A stretch of DNA of 64,000 bases from Prolixibacteraceae bacterium (lineage in GTDB: Bacteria > Bacteroidota > Bacteroidia > Bacteroidales > Prolixibacteraceae): positions 19,199 to 83,198 of the forward strand of contig JAIBEY010000061.1 of NCBI GenBank assembly GCA_019459525.1, read 5' to 3'. Both the position numbers and the translations under genes were made by a program. Shown piece by piece: positions 17,622 through 26,199 of this stretch (positions are counted from its first letter, which is position 1; every line of letters begins with the position of its first letter). The notes below the pieces were generated by a model that worked only from the letters and a program-made list of their open reading frames with translations, ran no database searches and was not told where the DNA came from.

Positions 17622-18923
17622 ATGAATTCAACAAGCATAAAAAAAGTCGCTTTCAAAACCCTTGGCTGCCGACTCAACCAATACGAAACCGATGCTTTGG
17701 TCACTGATTTCGACAAGGCCGGGTATCAACTTGTTGGGGTTGACGAATCGCCCGATGTGGTGGTGGTAAATACCTGCACGGTAACCAACCAAAGCGACCA
17801 AAAATCGAGAACAACAATTAGTCAGGCCGCGCGCGCCAACAGCAATGCCGTTGTGGTCGTGACCGGCTGCATGGCCAATAATTTCAAGGAAAAGCTCGAA
17901 AGTCAGGACAACATCACTTTTGTGGTGGAGAACAATCGCAAAAGTTCCATCCTTTCGCTGGTTGATGCGCATTTTTTAGGAGAGATTCTTCACCCAAATC
18001 AATTGCCACAAGACGTTTTCAGATACGAACCGGTTCAGAAAAGTCTGCACACCCGCAGTGCTGTGAAAATCCAGGATGGATGCGACAATTTCTGCACCTT
18101 TTGCATCATTCCAATGGTGCGCGGTCGTGCCGTTTCGCGGCCTGTTGCCGAAGTTCTGGAAAGTGTGCGCAAAACCATCGAAAATGGATTCAAGGAAGTT
18201 GTGATTACCGGTGTCAACATTGGCCGTTACGAAGATGGAGCGGCTCGTTTTGAAGATTTATTGGCTCAGATTTTGGAGGTTCCCGGCGATTTTCGGGTGC
18301 GCATTTCATCGCTCGAACCCGATGGTTTTGGCGACCGGTTTGTTGATTTGTTCAAGCATCCGAAGCTGATGCCACACCTGCATTTGTGCCTGCAAAGCGG
18401 TTCCGACAAAACGCTGCTCAGGATGCGCCGCATGTACGATGTTGCCCAATTTCGTAAAACAGTGAATCTGTTCCGGTCGGTTTATCCTGATTTTAATTTT
18501 ACTACCGATATCATTGTTGGTTTTCCAGGCGAGACAGACGAAGAATTTCAGGATACGATTGATGCTGTGAAGGAATTCAACTTCAGCCATGTGCATACCT
18601 TCAAATATTCAGTTCGTAGAGGCACCCGAGCCGAACGATTGGAGAATCACATTCCGGAGAAAATAAAAACGGAACGGTCGGCGCAAATCAGGGAACTTTC
18701 CGAAGAAAATAAAAAGCAATATTTGAATTCATTCATTGGCAAAACTCAGCAGGTTTTGGTTGAGAAAATAACTCAGGGTATTGCCAACGGTTATGGGCAA
18801 CATTACGTTCCGGTTCGTTTTAAAGCGGCCGGAGTACAAAAAAATACGGTTTACACCATTCGATTGACCGAGATTCGGGGAGTTGGAGAAAATATGTACT
18901 TGTTTGGTGAACTAAACGATTAG
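17622..18923 (+). CDS. mtaB: tRNA t6A37 methylthiotransferase
   Basis: Radical-SAM methylthiotransferase that converts t6A37 to ms2t6A37 in ANN-decoding tRNAs. The 433-aa protein has KTLGCRLNQYETDAL (MtaB-type start of the cluster domain), VVNTCTVTNQSDQKSR, and the radical-SAM site DGCDNFCTFCIIPMVRGRAV. ITGVNIGRY, which replaces MiaB's LLGQNVNSY, is also diagnostic for MtaB. A TRAM-like tail follows. It sits 142 bp after the MiaB-like gene and 39 bp before the carboxylase gene, so it may be co-transcribed with the latter. Confidence 0.93.
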   Translation: MNSTSIKKVAFKTLGCRLNQYETDALVTDFDKAGYQLVGVDESPDVVVVNTCTVTNQSDQKSRTTISQAARANSNAVVVVTGCMANNFKEKLESQDNITFVVENNRKSSILSLVDAHFLGEILHPNQLPQDVFRYEPVQKSLHTRSAVKIQDGCDNFCTFCIIPMVRGRAVSRPVAEVLESVRKTIENGFKEVVITGVNIGRYEDGAARFEDLLAQILEVPGDFRVRISSLEPDGFGDRFVDLFKHPKLMPHLHLCLQSGSDKTLLRMRRMYDVAQFRKTVNLFRSVYPDFNFTTDIIVGFPGETDEEFQDTIDAVKEFNFSHVHTFKYSVRRGTRAERLENHIPEKIKTERSAQIRELSEENKKQYLNSFIGKTQQVLVEKITQGIANGYGQHYVPVRFKAAGVQKNTVYTIRLTEIRGVGENMYLFGELND

Positions 18924-18962
18924 TTTTTTTGTCTATGGATTGAAACAATTCTGTTTAATCAA

Positions 18963-20531
18963 ATGACCACAAAAATTAAACAAAGTGATGTGCGAACCTC
19001 GTCTCCGGAATTTCAGGAGAATTTCAGGAATTACGCTGAAATACTGAAAAGCTTTCGTGAAAAGTTGGCTACGGTCAGTTCTCACGGCGGCGAAGTGGCG
19101 GTCGAAAAACACCGCTCCCGTGGAAAACTTTTGGCCCGTGAACGCATCAATTTATTGGTTGATCAGAATACTCCGTTTCTCGAACTTTCAAGTTTTGCAG
19201 CATACAATCAATACGAAAATTCGTTTCCTTCCGCCGGAATTATTACCGGAATCGGTGTCGTGAAAGGTCGCGAGTGTCTGATTATTGCCAACGATGCTAC
19301 CGTAAAGGGCGGAACTTATATCCGCGAAACCATCAAAAAACACGTTCGGGCTCAGGAAATTGCCCGTCAGAATAAGCTCATTTGCATTTATCTGGTTGAT
19401 TCTGGAGGAATATACCTGCCTGAACAGGCTCATGTTTTTCCCGACCGGTTTGATTTTGGCCGGGTATTTTACAATCAAGCACGCATGTCGGCTGAAGGAA
19501 TTCCGCAGATTTCGGTGGTAATGGGTTCGTGTACTGCTGGCGGTGCTTACGTTCCGGCTATGAGCGACGAAACCATCATGGTGCGAAATCAGGGAACCAT
19601 TTTTATTGGCGGGCCGCCATTGGTATTGGCTGCCACTGGCGAAGAAGTAACTCCGGAAGAATTGGGCGGAGCAGAGGTTCATACGGCAATTTCAGGTGTA
19701 GCCGATCATATTGCCGAAGACGATGTGGACGCACTGCGTATTTGCCGCGATATTGTGGCAGGATTACCTGTTCAGGAGAAACAAAAACTGGATATCCAGC
19801 AAGTAAAAGAACCTCTTCATCCTTCGGAAGAATTGTATGGTTTGTTGCCTGTTGATTTGAAAAAACCGATTAATGCTCAAGCGATTATTGATCGTTTGGT
19901 TGATGGAAGCGAGTTTCAGGAATTTAAAGCCAACTACGGAAAAACACTGGTGACGGGCTTTGCCCGAATCTGGGGTTTCCCCATCGGCATCATTGCCAAC
20001 AACAGTTTCCTGACTTCGGAAAGTTCGCTGAAAGGCGCTCATTTTATCCAGTTGTGCGTGCAACGAAAAATTCCGTTGCTCTTTTTGCAGAATATCACCG
20101 GCTTTGTAGTCGGGAAAAAATACGAACATGGTGGCATTGCCCGCGATGGCGCTAAACTAATTAACGCGGTGGCCAATGCTGCAGTTCCGAAGTTTACAGT
20201 GGTGATTGGCGGCTCGTTTGGCGCTGGAAACTACGCCATGGCAGGTCGGGCTTTCGATCCACATTTTCTGTTTATGTGGCCACATTCACGCATTTCGGTG
20301 ATGGGCGGCGAGCAGGCTTCCGGCGTATTAAAAAGCATTGGAAATAACGGATCTTCCGACTCGCTTTTGGAGCAGTTTAACGAAGAAAGTTCAGCTTATT
20401 ACAGTTCGTCACGTTTGTGGGACGATGGCATCATCGATCCGGCTGATACGCGAAAAGTTTTGGCTATGGCCATATCTGTTTCGCTTAATCGTCCGTTTGG
20501 AGAACCGGGATACGGTATTTTTAGGATGTAG
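18963..20531 (+). CDS. Acyl-CoA carboxylase carboxyltransferase subunit, methylcrotonyl-CoA type
   Basis: Carboxyltransferase (beta) subunit of a biotin-dependent acyl-CoA carboxylase. The 522-aa protein starts with the conserved [12 protein letters not shown] segment. It has the crotonase-like N and C halves, with CoA/carboxybiotin oxyanion motifs near [16 protein letters not shown] and [22 protein letters not shown]. The [10 protein letters not shown] stretch and overall pattern resemble methylcrotonyl-CoA carboxylase beta (MccB/LiuB) more than propionyl-CoA carboxylase. The substrate call rests mainly on the neighbours: a methylglutaconyl-CoA hydratase-like crotonase, a biotin carboxylase with its biotin domain, and an acyl-CoA dehydrogenase. 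Confidence 0.85.
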   Translation: MTTKIKQSDVRTSSPEFQENFRNYAEILKSFREKLATVSSHGGEVAVEKHRSRGKLLARERINLLVDQNTPFLELSSFAAYNQYENSFPSAGIITGIGVVKGRECLIIANDATVKGGTYIRETIKKHVRAQEIARQNKLICIYLVDSGGIYLPEQAHVFPDRFDFGRVFYNQARMSAEGIPQISVVMGSCTAGGAYVPAMSDETIMVRNQGTIFIGGPPLVLAATGEEVTPEELGGAEVHTAISGVADHIAEDDVDALRICRDIVAGLPVQEKQKLDIQQVKEPLHPSEELYGLLPVDLKKPINAQAIIDRLVDGSEFQEFKANYGKTLVTGFARIWGFPIGIIANNSFLTSESSLKGAHFIQLCVQRKIPLLFLQNITGFVVGKKYEHGGIARDGAKLINAVANAAVPKFTVVIGGSFGAGNYAMAGRAFDPHFLFMWPHSRISVMGGEQASGVLKSIGNNGSSDSLLEQFNEESSAYYSSSRLWDDGIIDPADTRKVLAMAISVSLNRPFGEPGYGIFRM

Positions 20532-20875
20532 AATGAGTTTCAAGTTCCAAATTTCAAGTTCCAGATAGGAATCGAATTTTGAAGATATACTTTGCCTCAC
20601 ATTTATATGATGGACATGAATGAAAAATTACCACGAAGTGGTAAAATATTAATGACCCCCAGAGAATCTGGGGGATAAAATATAAAGGAGAAAATGAACC
20701 CCGAAGCGGGTTCAATCAGTCAAGACAATTACATTGAACCCACTTCGGGGTTCATACTGTCTTATGTTTTAATCCCCCAATTATATTGGGGGTGATTAAT
20801 ATTTAATTCCTTACGGAATTTTTCACGTAATAGAAAATAGATACGAAATTGACATATTGGATAAAAGGAAGAGAA
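20532..20875. other. Gap filled by repeats between carboxyltransferase and hydratase genes
   Basis: 344 bp with no gene. It begins with AGTTTCAAGTTCCAAATTTCA (20536-20556, also found at 17419) and is then dominated by the nested inverted repeat at 20621-20825. No clear promoter is visible. Transcription from the upstream gene would have to pass through this structure. Confidence 0.6.
20621..20825. repeat. Nested long inverted repeat (about 205 bp)
   Basis: Three concentric arm pairs. The outer pair is TGAAAAATT (20621-20629) with AATTTTTCA (20817-20825), both 9 bp perfect. The middle pair is 20645-20660 with 20788-20803 (15 of 16 paired). The inner pair is 20694-20716 with 20733-20755 (22 of 23 paired), each arm also being self-complementary around GAACCC/GGGTTC. 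The whole could fold into one long branched hairpin. There is no transposase inside. Confidence 0.8.
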
Positions 20876-21667
20876 GTGAAAAACGATTATCGATATATTG
20901 AAATTCAATTGGAAGGACCGGTTGCCCGGATAAATCTTAACCGTCCGGAGCGACACAATGCCTTGATTCTGGAGTTGATTGACGAATTAAGTCTGGCGCT
21001 GGACGAGGTGGCAATGCGGGATGACATCCATTTTGTGGTACTCTCCGGAAATGGACGCTCGTTTTGTGCCGGTGCTGACCTGAATTGGTTTTACAGCTCG
21101 GAGCAACTTTCGCTCGAACAAAACACGGAACGCTACCGGCATTTGGCCAATCTTTTACTGAAGATTTTTCAGTTGCCGCAAATTACGATTGCTGCTGTCC
21201 GTGGCAATGTGTTTGGCGGCGGCATCGGACTGATGGCCGCTTGCGACTTTGTTTTAGCTGAAGCAAATACCCGTTTCATGTTCAGCGAAGTAAAACTTGG
21301 GCTTTTGCCAGCAACGATTTTGTCATTTGTAGCGAAACGCCTGTCGGTTCAAAATCTCCGGAAATGGATTTTAACCGGAAACCTCTTTGTAGTCAACGAA
21401 GCCCATCGGATTGGGTTGGTTGATGAAATATACAACGACGATGATTTGGAAAGAGAGTTGTCCTCTTTAATGATTTCGTTTGAATCGGCTTCTCCTTCTG
21501 CCATTAAAAAGGCTAAGCTGATGATCAATCAGGTGATCTCCGGAGATATTGATGTGGCCGATACAACTACGACTTCAGCAATTCTGGCCGAAGCGCTTTT
21601 ATCGCATGACGGTCAGGAGGGAATTCATGCTTTTCTGGAAAAAAGGAATCCGAAGTGGAAAAATTAG
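20876..21667 (+). CDS. Enoyl-CoA hydratase family, probable methylglutaconyl-CoA hydratase
   Basis: Crotonase-family enzyme, proposed to hydrate 3-methylglutaconyl-CoA to HMG-CoA in leucine catabolism. The oxyanion-hole segments are GRSFCAGADLNWF and GNVFGGGIGLMAACDF; SEVKLGLLPATI resembles the SEVRLGL-PA segment of LiuC/AUH-type hydratases. The start is uncertain: a GTG at 20876 (then KNDYRYIEIQ) gives a family-like N-terminus, while a TTG at 20849 would add nine residues. The gene sits between the two carboxylase subunits, which supports the methylglutaconyl role. It ends 25 bp before the biotin carboxylase gene. Confidence 0.82.
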   Translation: MKNDYRYIEIQLEGPVARINLNRPERHNALILELIDELSLALDEVAMRDDIHFVVLSGNGRSFCAGADLNWFYSSEQLSLEQNTERYRHLANLLLKIFQLPQITIAAVRGNVFGGGIGLMAACDFVLAEANTRFMFSEVKLGLLPATILSFVAKRLSVQNLRKWILTGNLFVVNEAHRIGLVDEIYNDDDLERELSSLMISFESASPSAIKKAKLMINQVISGDIDVADTTTTSAILAEALLSHDGQEGIHAFLEKRNPKWKN

Positions 21668-21684
21668 GCAGTCGCAGTAATCAG
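21668..21684. repeat. Short dispersed repeat GCAGTCGCAGTAATCAG
   Basis: Begins one base after the TAG stop of the hydratase gene; a variant of the motif at 4532 and 23681. Confidence 0.45.
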
Positions 21685-21692
21685 TTCTCAGG

Positions 21693-23681
21693 ATGAAGCA
21701 ATTCGAAAAAATACTCATAGCAAACCGTGGTGAAATTGCTGTTCGGATTATTCGGGCGGCCCAGAAGAACGGCGTTCGTTCGGTGGCTGTTTATGCGGCT
21801 GATGATGCAGATTCTTTGCATGTTTTGCTGGCCGATGAGGCGGTTTTGCTTGCCGGATTAGCACTTACTGAAACTTACCTAAATCAGGATAAAATTATTC
21901 AGACTGCTCTGGAATTAAAAGTTGAGGCTATTCATCCCGGCTACGGATTTTTGTCTGAAAATGCTGGTTTTGCTCAAAAAGTGGTGGATGCCGGATTGGT
22001 TTTTATCGGTCCAACTCCGGAAAATATACAGTTGATGGGCGAAAAGAACCGTGCGCTCGCTTATGTCGAATCGCTTGGACTGCCGATCCTGAAATCGTTC
22101 AGGGGGACAACCGTTGAGATTCTGGAACATACCTCGGAAATGGATTTTCCGATGATGGTAAAAGCTTCAGGAGGCGGAGGAGGAAAGGGTATGGTAATTT
22201 GCCGGTCGGCTGAAGAATTGCTTCCCGCACTTGAAAAAGCTGAACGTCAGGCGTTGGATTACTTCGGAAATGGAGAATTGTTTGTCGAGAAATATTTACC
22301 GCGTGCACGGCACATCGAAGTGCAACTGATGGCTGATAACCATGGAAATGTATTGCACTTTTTTGAGCGCGAATGTTCGGTGCAGCGCCGCTTTCAGAAG
22401 ATTATCGAAGAAGCGCCATCACCTTCGGTTGATGAAAAACTAAGGGAAGAACTGACTTCAGCAGCAGTAAAAATTGCCCGATCGATGAATTACCGCAACG
22501 CCGGAACGATCGAATTTTTATTAGATGAAAACGGGAAATTCTACTTTCTGGAAATGAATACCCGTATTCAGGTGGAACATCCGGTAACCGAAATGATTAC
22601 GAAAACGGATTTGGTTTCGCTGCAATTACAGGTTACTTTAGGAAATGAACTGTTACTAAAACAAGAAGATATTCAAATTTTTGGTCATGCTATCGAGGCC
22701 CGTTTGTGTGCAGAAGATGCCGGAAATAATTTTAATCCTTCAGCAGGAAAACTGGAGGTTTGGGAAACTTCGGAGAACGAGTTTACGCGACTGGAAACTT
22801 TCATCCAGGAAGGTTTGTTTGTTTCGGCCAATTACGATTCGTTGCTGGCTAAATTGATTGTTTGGGGAGCATCGCGGAACGAAGCCATTTCCCTGATGCA
22901 AACAACGCTCGAAAAAACCAAACTTTTGGGAGTGAACACCAACCTACAGTTTTTGGAAGAAATTGCCGGAAGTGAAACCTTCAGAAATAATGAGCTTTAC
23001 ACTAAATACATCGACGAAAATCTGGATGAAATCAATCGAAAGATTCAGGAGAAAAAGCATCAAATTGACCGAAACAAGGTGATCACCGCTTACCTGTTTC
23101 ATCATTTTTATTCCGGAATTTACTCCGGAAATTCGGTCTGGAATCAGCTTGGATATTGGCGAATGGTGCCTCGGTTGGATGTAGAATTTGAAGGCGAAAC
23201 TTACCCGGCTCATGTTGAAAATACAAATGTTGGGATTCGGGTTCAGGTTGGCCCGAAAATATGTGAAGCAACTTTTTTGCATCGGACCGGGAAATCCCTG
23301 GAACTAGAAATTGATGGACAGAAAGAGGTTTTTTACTGTATCGACAAAAAGAATGAGACTTGCATCTTATATCAGGGATTTTCGTTTGCCCTATGGAGTA
23401 ATTCGGTCAGGGCGCAAGCCCGCGTTGAACGCAAAAAATCAGTTATTCAACAAAATTTTCAGAACCTTATTTGCGCCGATTTGTTTGGAAAGGTGTTGAA
23501 GCTGAACGTAGCTGTTGGCGAAGAGGTTCGAAAAGCGCAAGTCTTACTGACACTCGAATCGATGAAAACCGAAATTCATGTGCTGAGTCCGGCTAATGCC
23601 AGGATAAAGCAGTTACATGTCAGGCCGGGACAATCGGTTACCGAAAAGCAGTTATTGGTTGAGTTGGAAGAGATTAGTTAG
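21693..23681 (+). CDS. Acyl-CoA carboxylase biotin carboxylase/biotin carrier subunit
   Basis: Alpha subunit of a biotin-dependent acyl-CoA carboxylase, probably methylcrotonyl-CoA carboxylase. The 662-aa protein has a biotin carboxylase N-terminal domain (KILIANRGEIAVRIIRAAQK) and an ATP-grasp domain with the glycine loop KASGGGGGKGM and MNTRIQVEHPVTEM. A linker domain (about 450-590) and a C-terminal biotinyl domain follow. The biotin-accepting Lys is residue 625 in LESMKTEIHV; the usual motif is AMKM, so the Thr after Lys is unusual but the Lys is present. Length fits MccA/LiuD. It follows the hydratase by 25 bp and is joined by context to the carboxyltransferase subunit. Confidence 0.88.
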   Translation: MKQFEKILIANRGEIAVRIIRAAQKNGVRSVAVYAADDADSLHVLLADEAVLLAGLALTETYLNQDKIIQTALELKVEAIHPGYGFLSENAGFAQKVVDAGLVFIGPTPENIQLMGEKNRALAYVESLGLPILKSFRGTTVEILEHTSEMDFPMMVKASGGGGGKGMVICRSAEELLPALEKAERQALDYFGNGELFVEKYLPRARHIEVQLMADNHGNVLHFFERECSVQRRFQKIIEEAPSPSVDEKLREELTSAAVKIARSMNYRNAGTIEFLLDENGKFYFLEMNTRIQVEHPVTEMITKTDLVSLQLQVTLGNELLLKQEDIQIFGHAIEARLCAEDAGNNFNPSAGKLEVWETSENEFTRLETFIQEGLFVSANYDSLLAKLIVWGASRNEAISLMQTTLEKTKLLGVNTNLQFLEEIAGSETFRNNELYTKYIDENLDEINRKIQEKKHQIDRNKVITAYLFHHFYSGIYSGNSVWNQLGYWRMVPRLDVEFEGETYPAHVENTNVGIRVQVGPKICEATFLHRTGKSLELEIDGQKEVFYCIDKKNETCILYQGFSFALWSNSVRAQARVERKKSVIQQNFQNLICADLFGKVLKLNVAVGEEVRKAQVLLTLESMKTEIHVLSPANARIKQLHVRPGQSVTEKQLLVELEEIS

Positions 23682-23697
23682 CAGTCTCAGTGATCAG
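23681..23697. repeat. Short dispersed repeat GCAGTCTCAGTGATCAG
   Basis: Overlaps the end of the biotin carboxylase stop codon; nearly identical to 4532-4547. About 40 bp further, GGTGGCTGAGCCTGTCGAAGCC (23736 on) is a short palindrome-containing sequence (GGCT...AGCC). Confidence 0.45.
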
Positions 23698-23776
23698 ACA
23701 ATTAAAATAACAGGTATTCAGTTTAAAATGGAGACGGTGGCTGAGCCTGTCGAAGCCGAAATTTGGAACTTATTAT

Positions 23777-24931
23777 ATGAACGCATTACTACAAGAGAAA
23801 CATCATCAGATCAGGGCAAAAGTGAGGCATTTTGCCGAGACTGTTGTTAAGCCGGTGATCGACGATTTTGATGAGAAAGAGATTTTCCCGGTTGACCTGG
23901 TTCGCGAAATGGGCAAAACCGGGGTGCTCGGAATGACCGCCCCTGTTGAGTTTGGTGGTCAGGGCAGCGATTATCTTTCGTATGTTATCGCTATTGAAGA
24001 AATGGCCCGGATCGACAGTTCGATGGCTGCAACGCTTGCTGCCCATAACTCGCTGGGTGTTGGCCCGATTTTAGAATTTGGAACGCAGCAACAAAAAGAA
24101 AAATTTATTCCGGCATTTTGTACCGGTGAAAAATTATGGGCCTTTGGACTTACCGAAGAAAATGCCGGATCGGATGCTCAGGGTGTTGAAACCACTGCTC
24201 AAATCGTTGACAATGAATTTGTGGTTAATGGCTCAAAAAAATACATTACCAACGGGACTTCGGAGATTTCTGCCGGAATGACCACTTTGGCCCTTACCGG
24301 AGAAAAAGATGGGCGCAAAGAATTTACCGCTATCCTGATAGAGAAAGAACGAGAAGGATACATCCGCGAAACCATGAAAAGTAAACTGGTTTGGCGGGCT
24401 GCCGATAATGGGATTCTTTATTTTAACGATTGCCGTGTGCCGCTCGAAAACCAGTTGGGCGAACGGGGTTATGGCTTTAAAATTATGCTGAAAACCTTGG
24501 ACTCCGGAAGGTTATCGATTGCAGCTATTGGATTGGGTTTGGCACAGGGTGCGTACGAGATTGCCCGTTCATATGCCAAACAACGTAAACAATTCGGTAA
24601 ATCGCTCAGCGAATTTCAGGTCATTGCATTTAAACTGGCCGACATGGCCTTGAAAATAGAAAATGCCCGGAATACCTTATACAATGCCTGTTGGTTGAAA
24701 GATAACGGTCATCCTTTTGCGCAACAGGCAGCAATGGCTAAACTTTATGCAGCTGAAATTGCACGCGAAGTAGCCGACGAGGCCGTTCAGATTCTGGGCG
24801 GTGCTGGTTTGTTCAAGAACCGCGAATGGCCAATCGAACGTTTCTACCGCGACCAGCGTTTACTGCAAATTGGCGAAGGAACTTCCGAAATTCTGCGGAT
24901 GGTGATTTCACGAAATATCCTGAAAGAGTAA
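23777..24931 (+). CDS. Acyl-CoA dehydrogenase
   Basis: FAD enzyme that introduces the alpha-beta double bond into an acyl-CoA and passes electrons to ETF. The 384-aa protein has the N-terminal helical domain, the FGLTEENAGSDAQGV flavin-loop region and the C-terminal IGEGTSEILR. The catalytic base Glu is at 367, the position used in short- and medium-chain enzymes. True isovaleryl-CoA dehydrogenases use a Glu in an earlier loop and have Ala or Gly here. The residue pattern therefore says short-chain type, while the operon (carboxylase, hydratase) suggests isovaleryl-CoA as substrate. The specificity is open. Confidence 0.85.
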   Translation: MNALLQEKHHQIRAKVRHFAETVVKPVIDDFDEKEIFPVDLVREMGKTGVLGMTAPVEFGGQGSDYLSYVIAIEEMARIDSSMAATLAAHNSLGVGPILEFGTQQQKEKFIPAFCTGEKLWAFGLTEENAGSDAQGVETTAQIVDNEFVVNGSKKYITNGTSEISAGMTTLALTGEKDGRKEFTAILIEKEREGYIRETMKSKLVWRAADNGILYFNDCRVPLENQLGERGYGFKIMLKTLDSGRLSIAAIGLGLAQGAYEIARSYAKQRKQFGKSLSEFQVIAFKLADMALKIENARNTLYNACWLKDNGHPFAQQAAMAKLYAAEIAREVADEAVQILGGAGLFKNREWPIERFYRDQRLLQIGEGTSEILRMVISRNILKE

Positions 24932-25053
24932 AAAGTTCGGAGTGAACTAGAGTTGGGAGTGCCTAAAGTTGATACATTTACCGATCATAACCGAAAAAAC
25001 TGTAATTTGCAGGAAGTTTTTACATTCGCAATTCAATGTCGTTTAGTTTGGGA

Positions 25054-25117
25054 CGTCATTGAAAACGTAGTGAGACAATCTGCTGATTAAAAGATCGCTT
25101 CGTTTCTCGCGATGACG
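25054..25117. repeat. Imperfect palindromic repeat (CGTCATTG ... CGATGACG)
   Basis: CGTCATTGAAAACGTAG (25054 on) and TTCGTTTCTCGCGATGACG (ending 25117) are imperfect reverse complements around a short A-rich loop. It resembles the REP-like intergenic palindromes common in many bacterial genomes. It occupies most of the gap between the acyl-CoA dehydrogenase and IPP isomerase genes, followed by a direct repeat of TTCATAATTCATCAT (about 25155-25183). Confidence 0.55.
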
Positions 25118-25188
25118 ATTTTTATCGTACGATTTCTTAAATATACGACATTGATTCATAATTCATCATTCATAATTCATCATTTTCA

Positions 25189-26199
25189 ATGGCTTCCGAT
25201 CGAAAACTCGAACACATTAAACTAGCGCTCGACTCCCAGACCAAACTCTCCGAACAGGATCTTCGTTTCAACTACGAACCTATGCTTTCAGCTCATCCTG
25301 AAAATCCGGATTTAAGCATCCGGTTTATTGGGAAAACCATGCGGACACCCATTTGGGTTTCGAGCATGACTGGCGGAACCGGTATGGCTCAGCAGATTAA
25401 TCGGAACATTGCACGTGCCTGCCGCGAATTTGGAATGGGAATGGGTTTGGGTTCGTGCCGCAAAATTCTTTTCGACAAAACCGATTGGGCCGACTTTGAT
25501 TTTCGCGACGAAATCGGTGAAGATCAGCCATTCTGGGCCAACCTCGGAATTGCACAAATTGAAGAATTACTGCATTCCAATTCTATTCAGGCTGTGGTTG
25601 ATATGGTTGGCGAATTGCGCGCCGACGGATTGATTGTTCATGTCAACCCGTTGCAGGAATGGTTTCAGCCCGAAGGGAACCGGTTGAAACAATCACCTCT
25701 CCAAACCATAAAAGAGTTACTTTACAGGGTTAAGATAAAAATAATTGTAAAAGAAGTTGGGCAGGGGTTTGGCCCTGAAAGTTTACGCCAATTGCTTGCG
25801 CTTCCGCTTAGAGCCATCGAATTTGGAGGTTATGGCGGCACCAATTTTTCGAAACTGGAAATGTTGCGCGACGATCAGCAAAAGCTCGAAACCAGTTTAC
25901 CATTTGCTTTTGTCGGTCATTCGGCCAGCCAAATGGTCAGTTCAATCAATCAAATCCTGAAAGAGGATTCGCGACCGGCTTGTGAGCAGATTATTATTTC
26001 CGGAGGTATTCATAATGCTCTTGATGGTTATTTTCTGACATCGAAATGTCAGCTCCCATCCGTATTTGGCATGGCTTCTTCCGTTTTAAAACCCGCTTCA
26101 GAAAGTTACGAGTCGCTGCATAGTTTTATCGAAAATCAGATTCAGGTATTGAGCCTGGCAAAGGCTTATTTGAAAATTAATCCCGATTATCATGGATGA
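25189..26199 (+). CDS. fni: Type 2 isopentenyl-diphosphate isomerase (FMN)
   Basis: Interconverts IPP and DMAPP using FMN and NAD(P)H; the last step of the mevalonate pathway before prenyl synthesis. The 336-aa TIM-barrel protein starts with the RKLEHIKLAL segment typical of type 2 isomerases. It has SSMTGGTGMAQQINRNIA and MGMGLGSCR for FMN binding, and the glycine-rich EFGGYGGTNFSKLE later. It overlaps the HMG-CoA reductase start by 8 bp (26192-26199), showing an operon with coupled translation. Confidence 0.93.
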   Translation: MASDRKLEHIKLALDSQTKLSEQDLRFNYEPMLSAHPENPDLSIRFIGKTMRTPIWVSSMTGGTGMAQQINRNIARACREFGMGMGLGSCRKILFDKTDWADFDFRDEIGEDQPFWANLGIAQIEELLHSNSIQAVVDMVGELRADGLIVHVNPLQEWFQPEGNRLKQSPLQTIKELLYRVKIKIIVKEVGQGFGPESLRQLLALPLRAIEFGGYGGTNFSKLEMLRDDQQKLETSLPFAFVGHSASQMVSSINQILKEDSRPACEQIIISGGIHNALDGYFLTSKCQLPSVFGMASSVLKPASESYESLHSFIENQIQVLSLAKAYLKINPDYHG

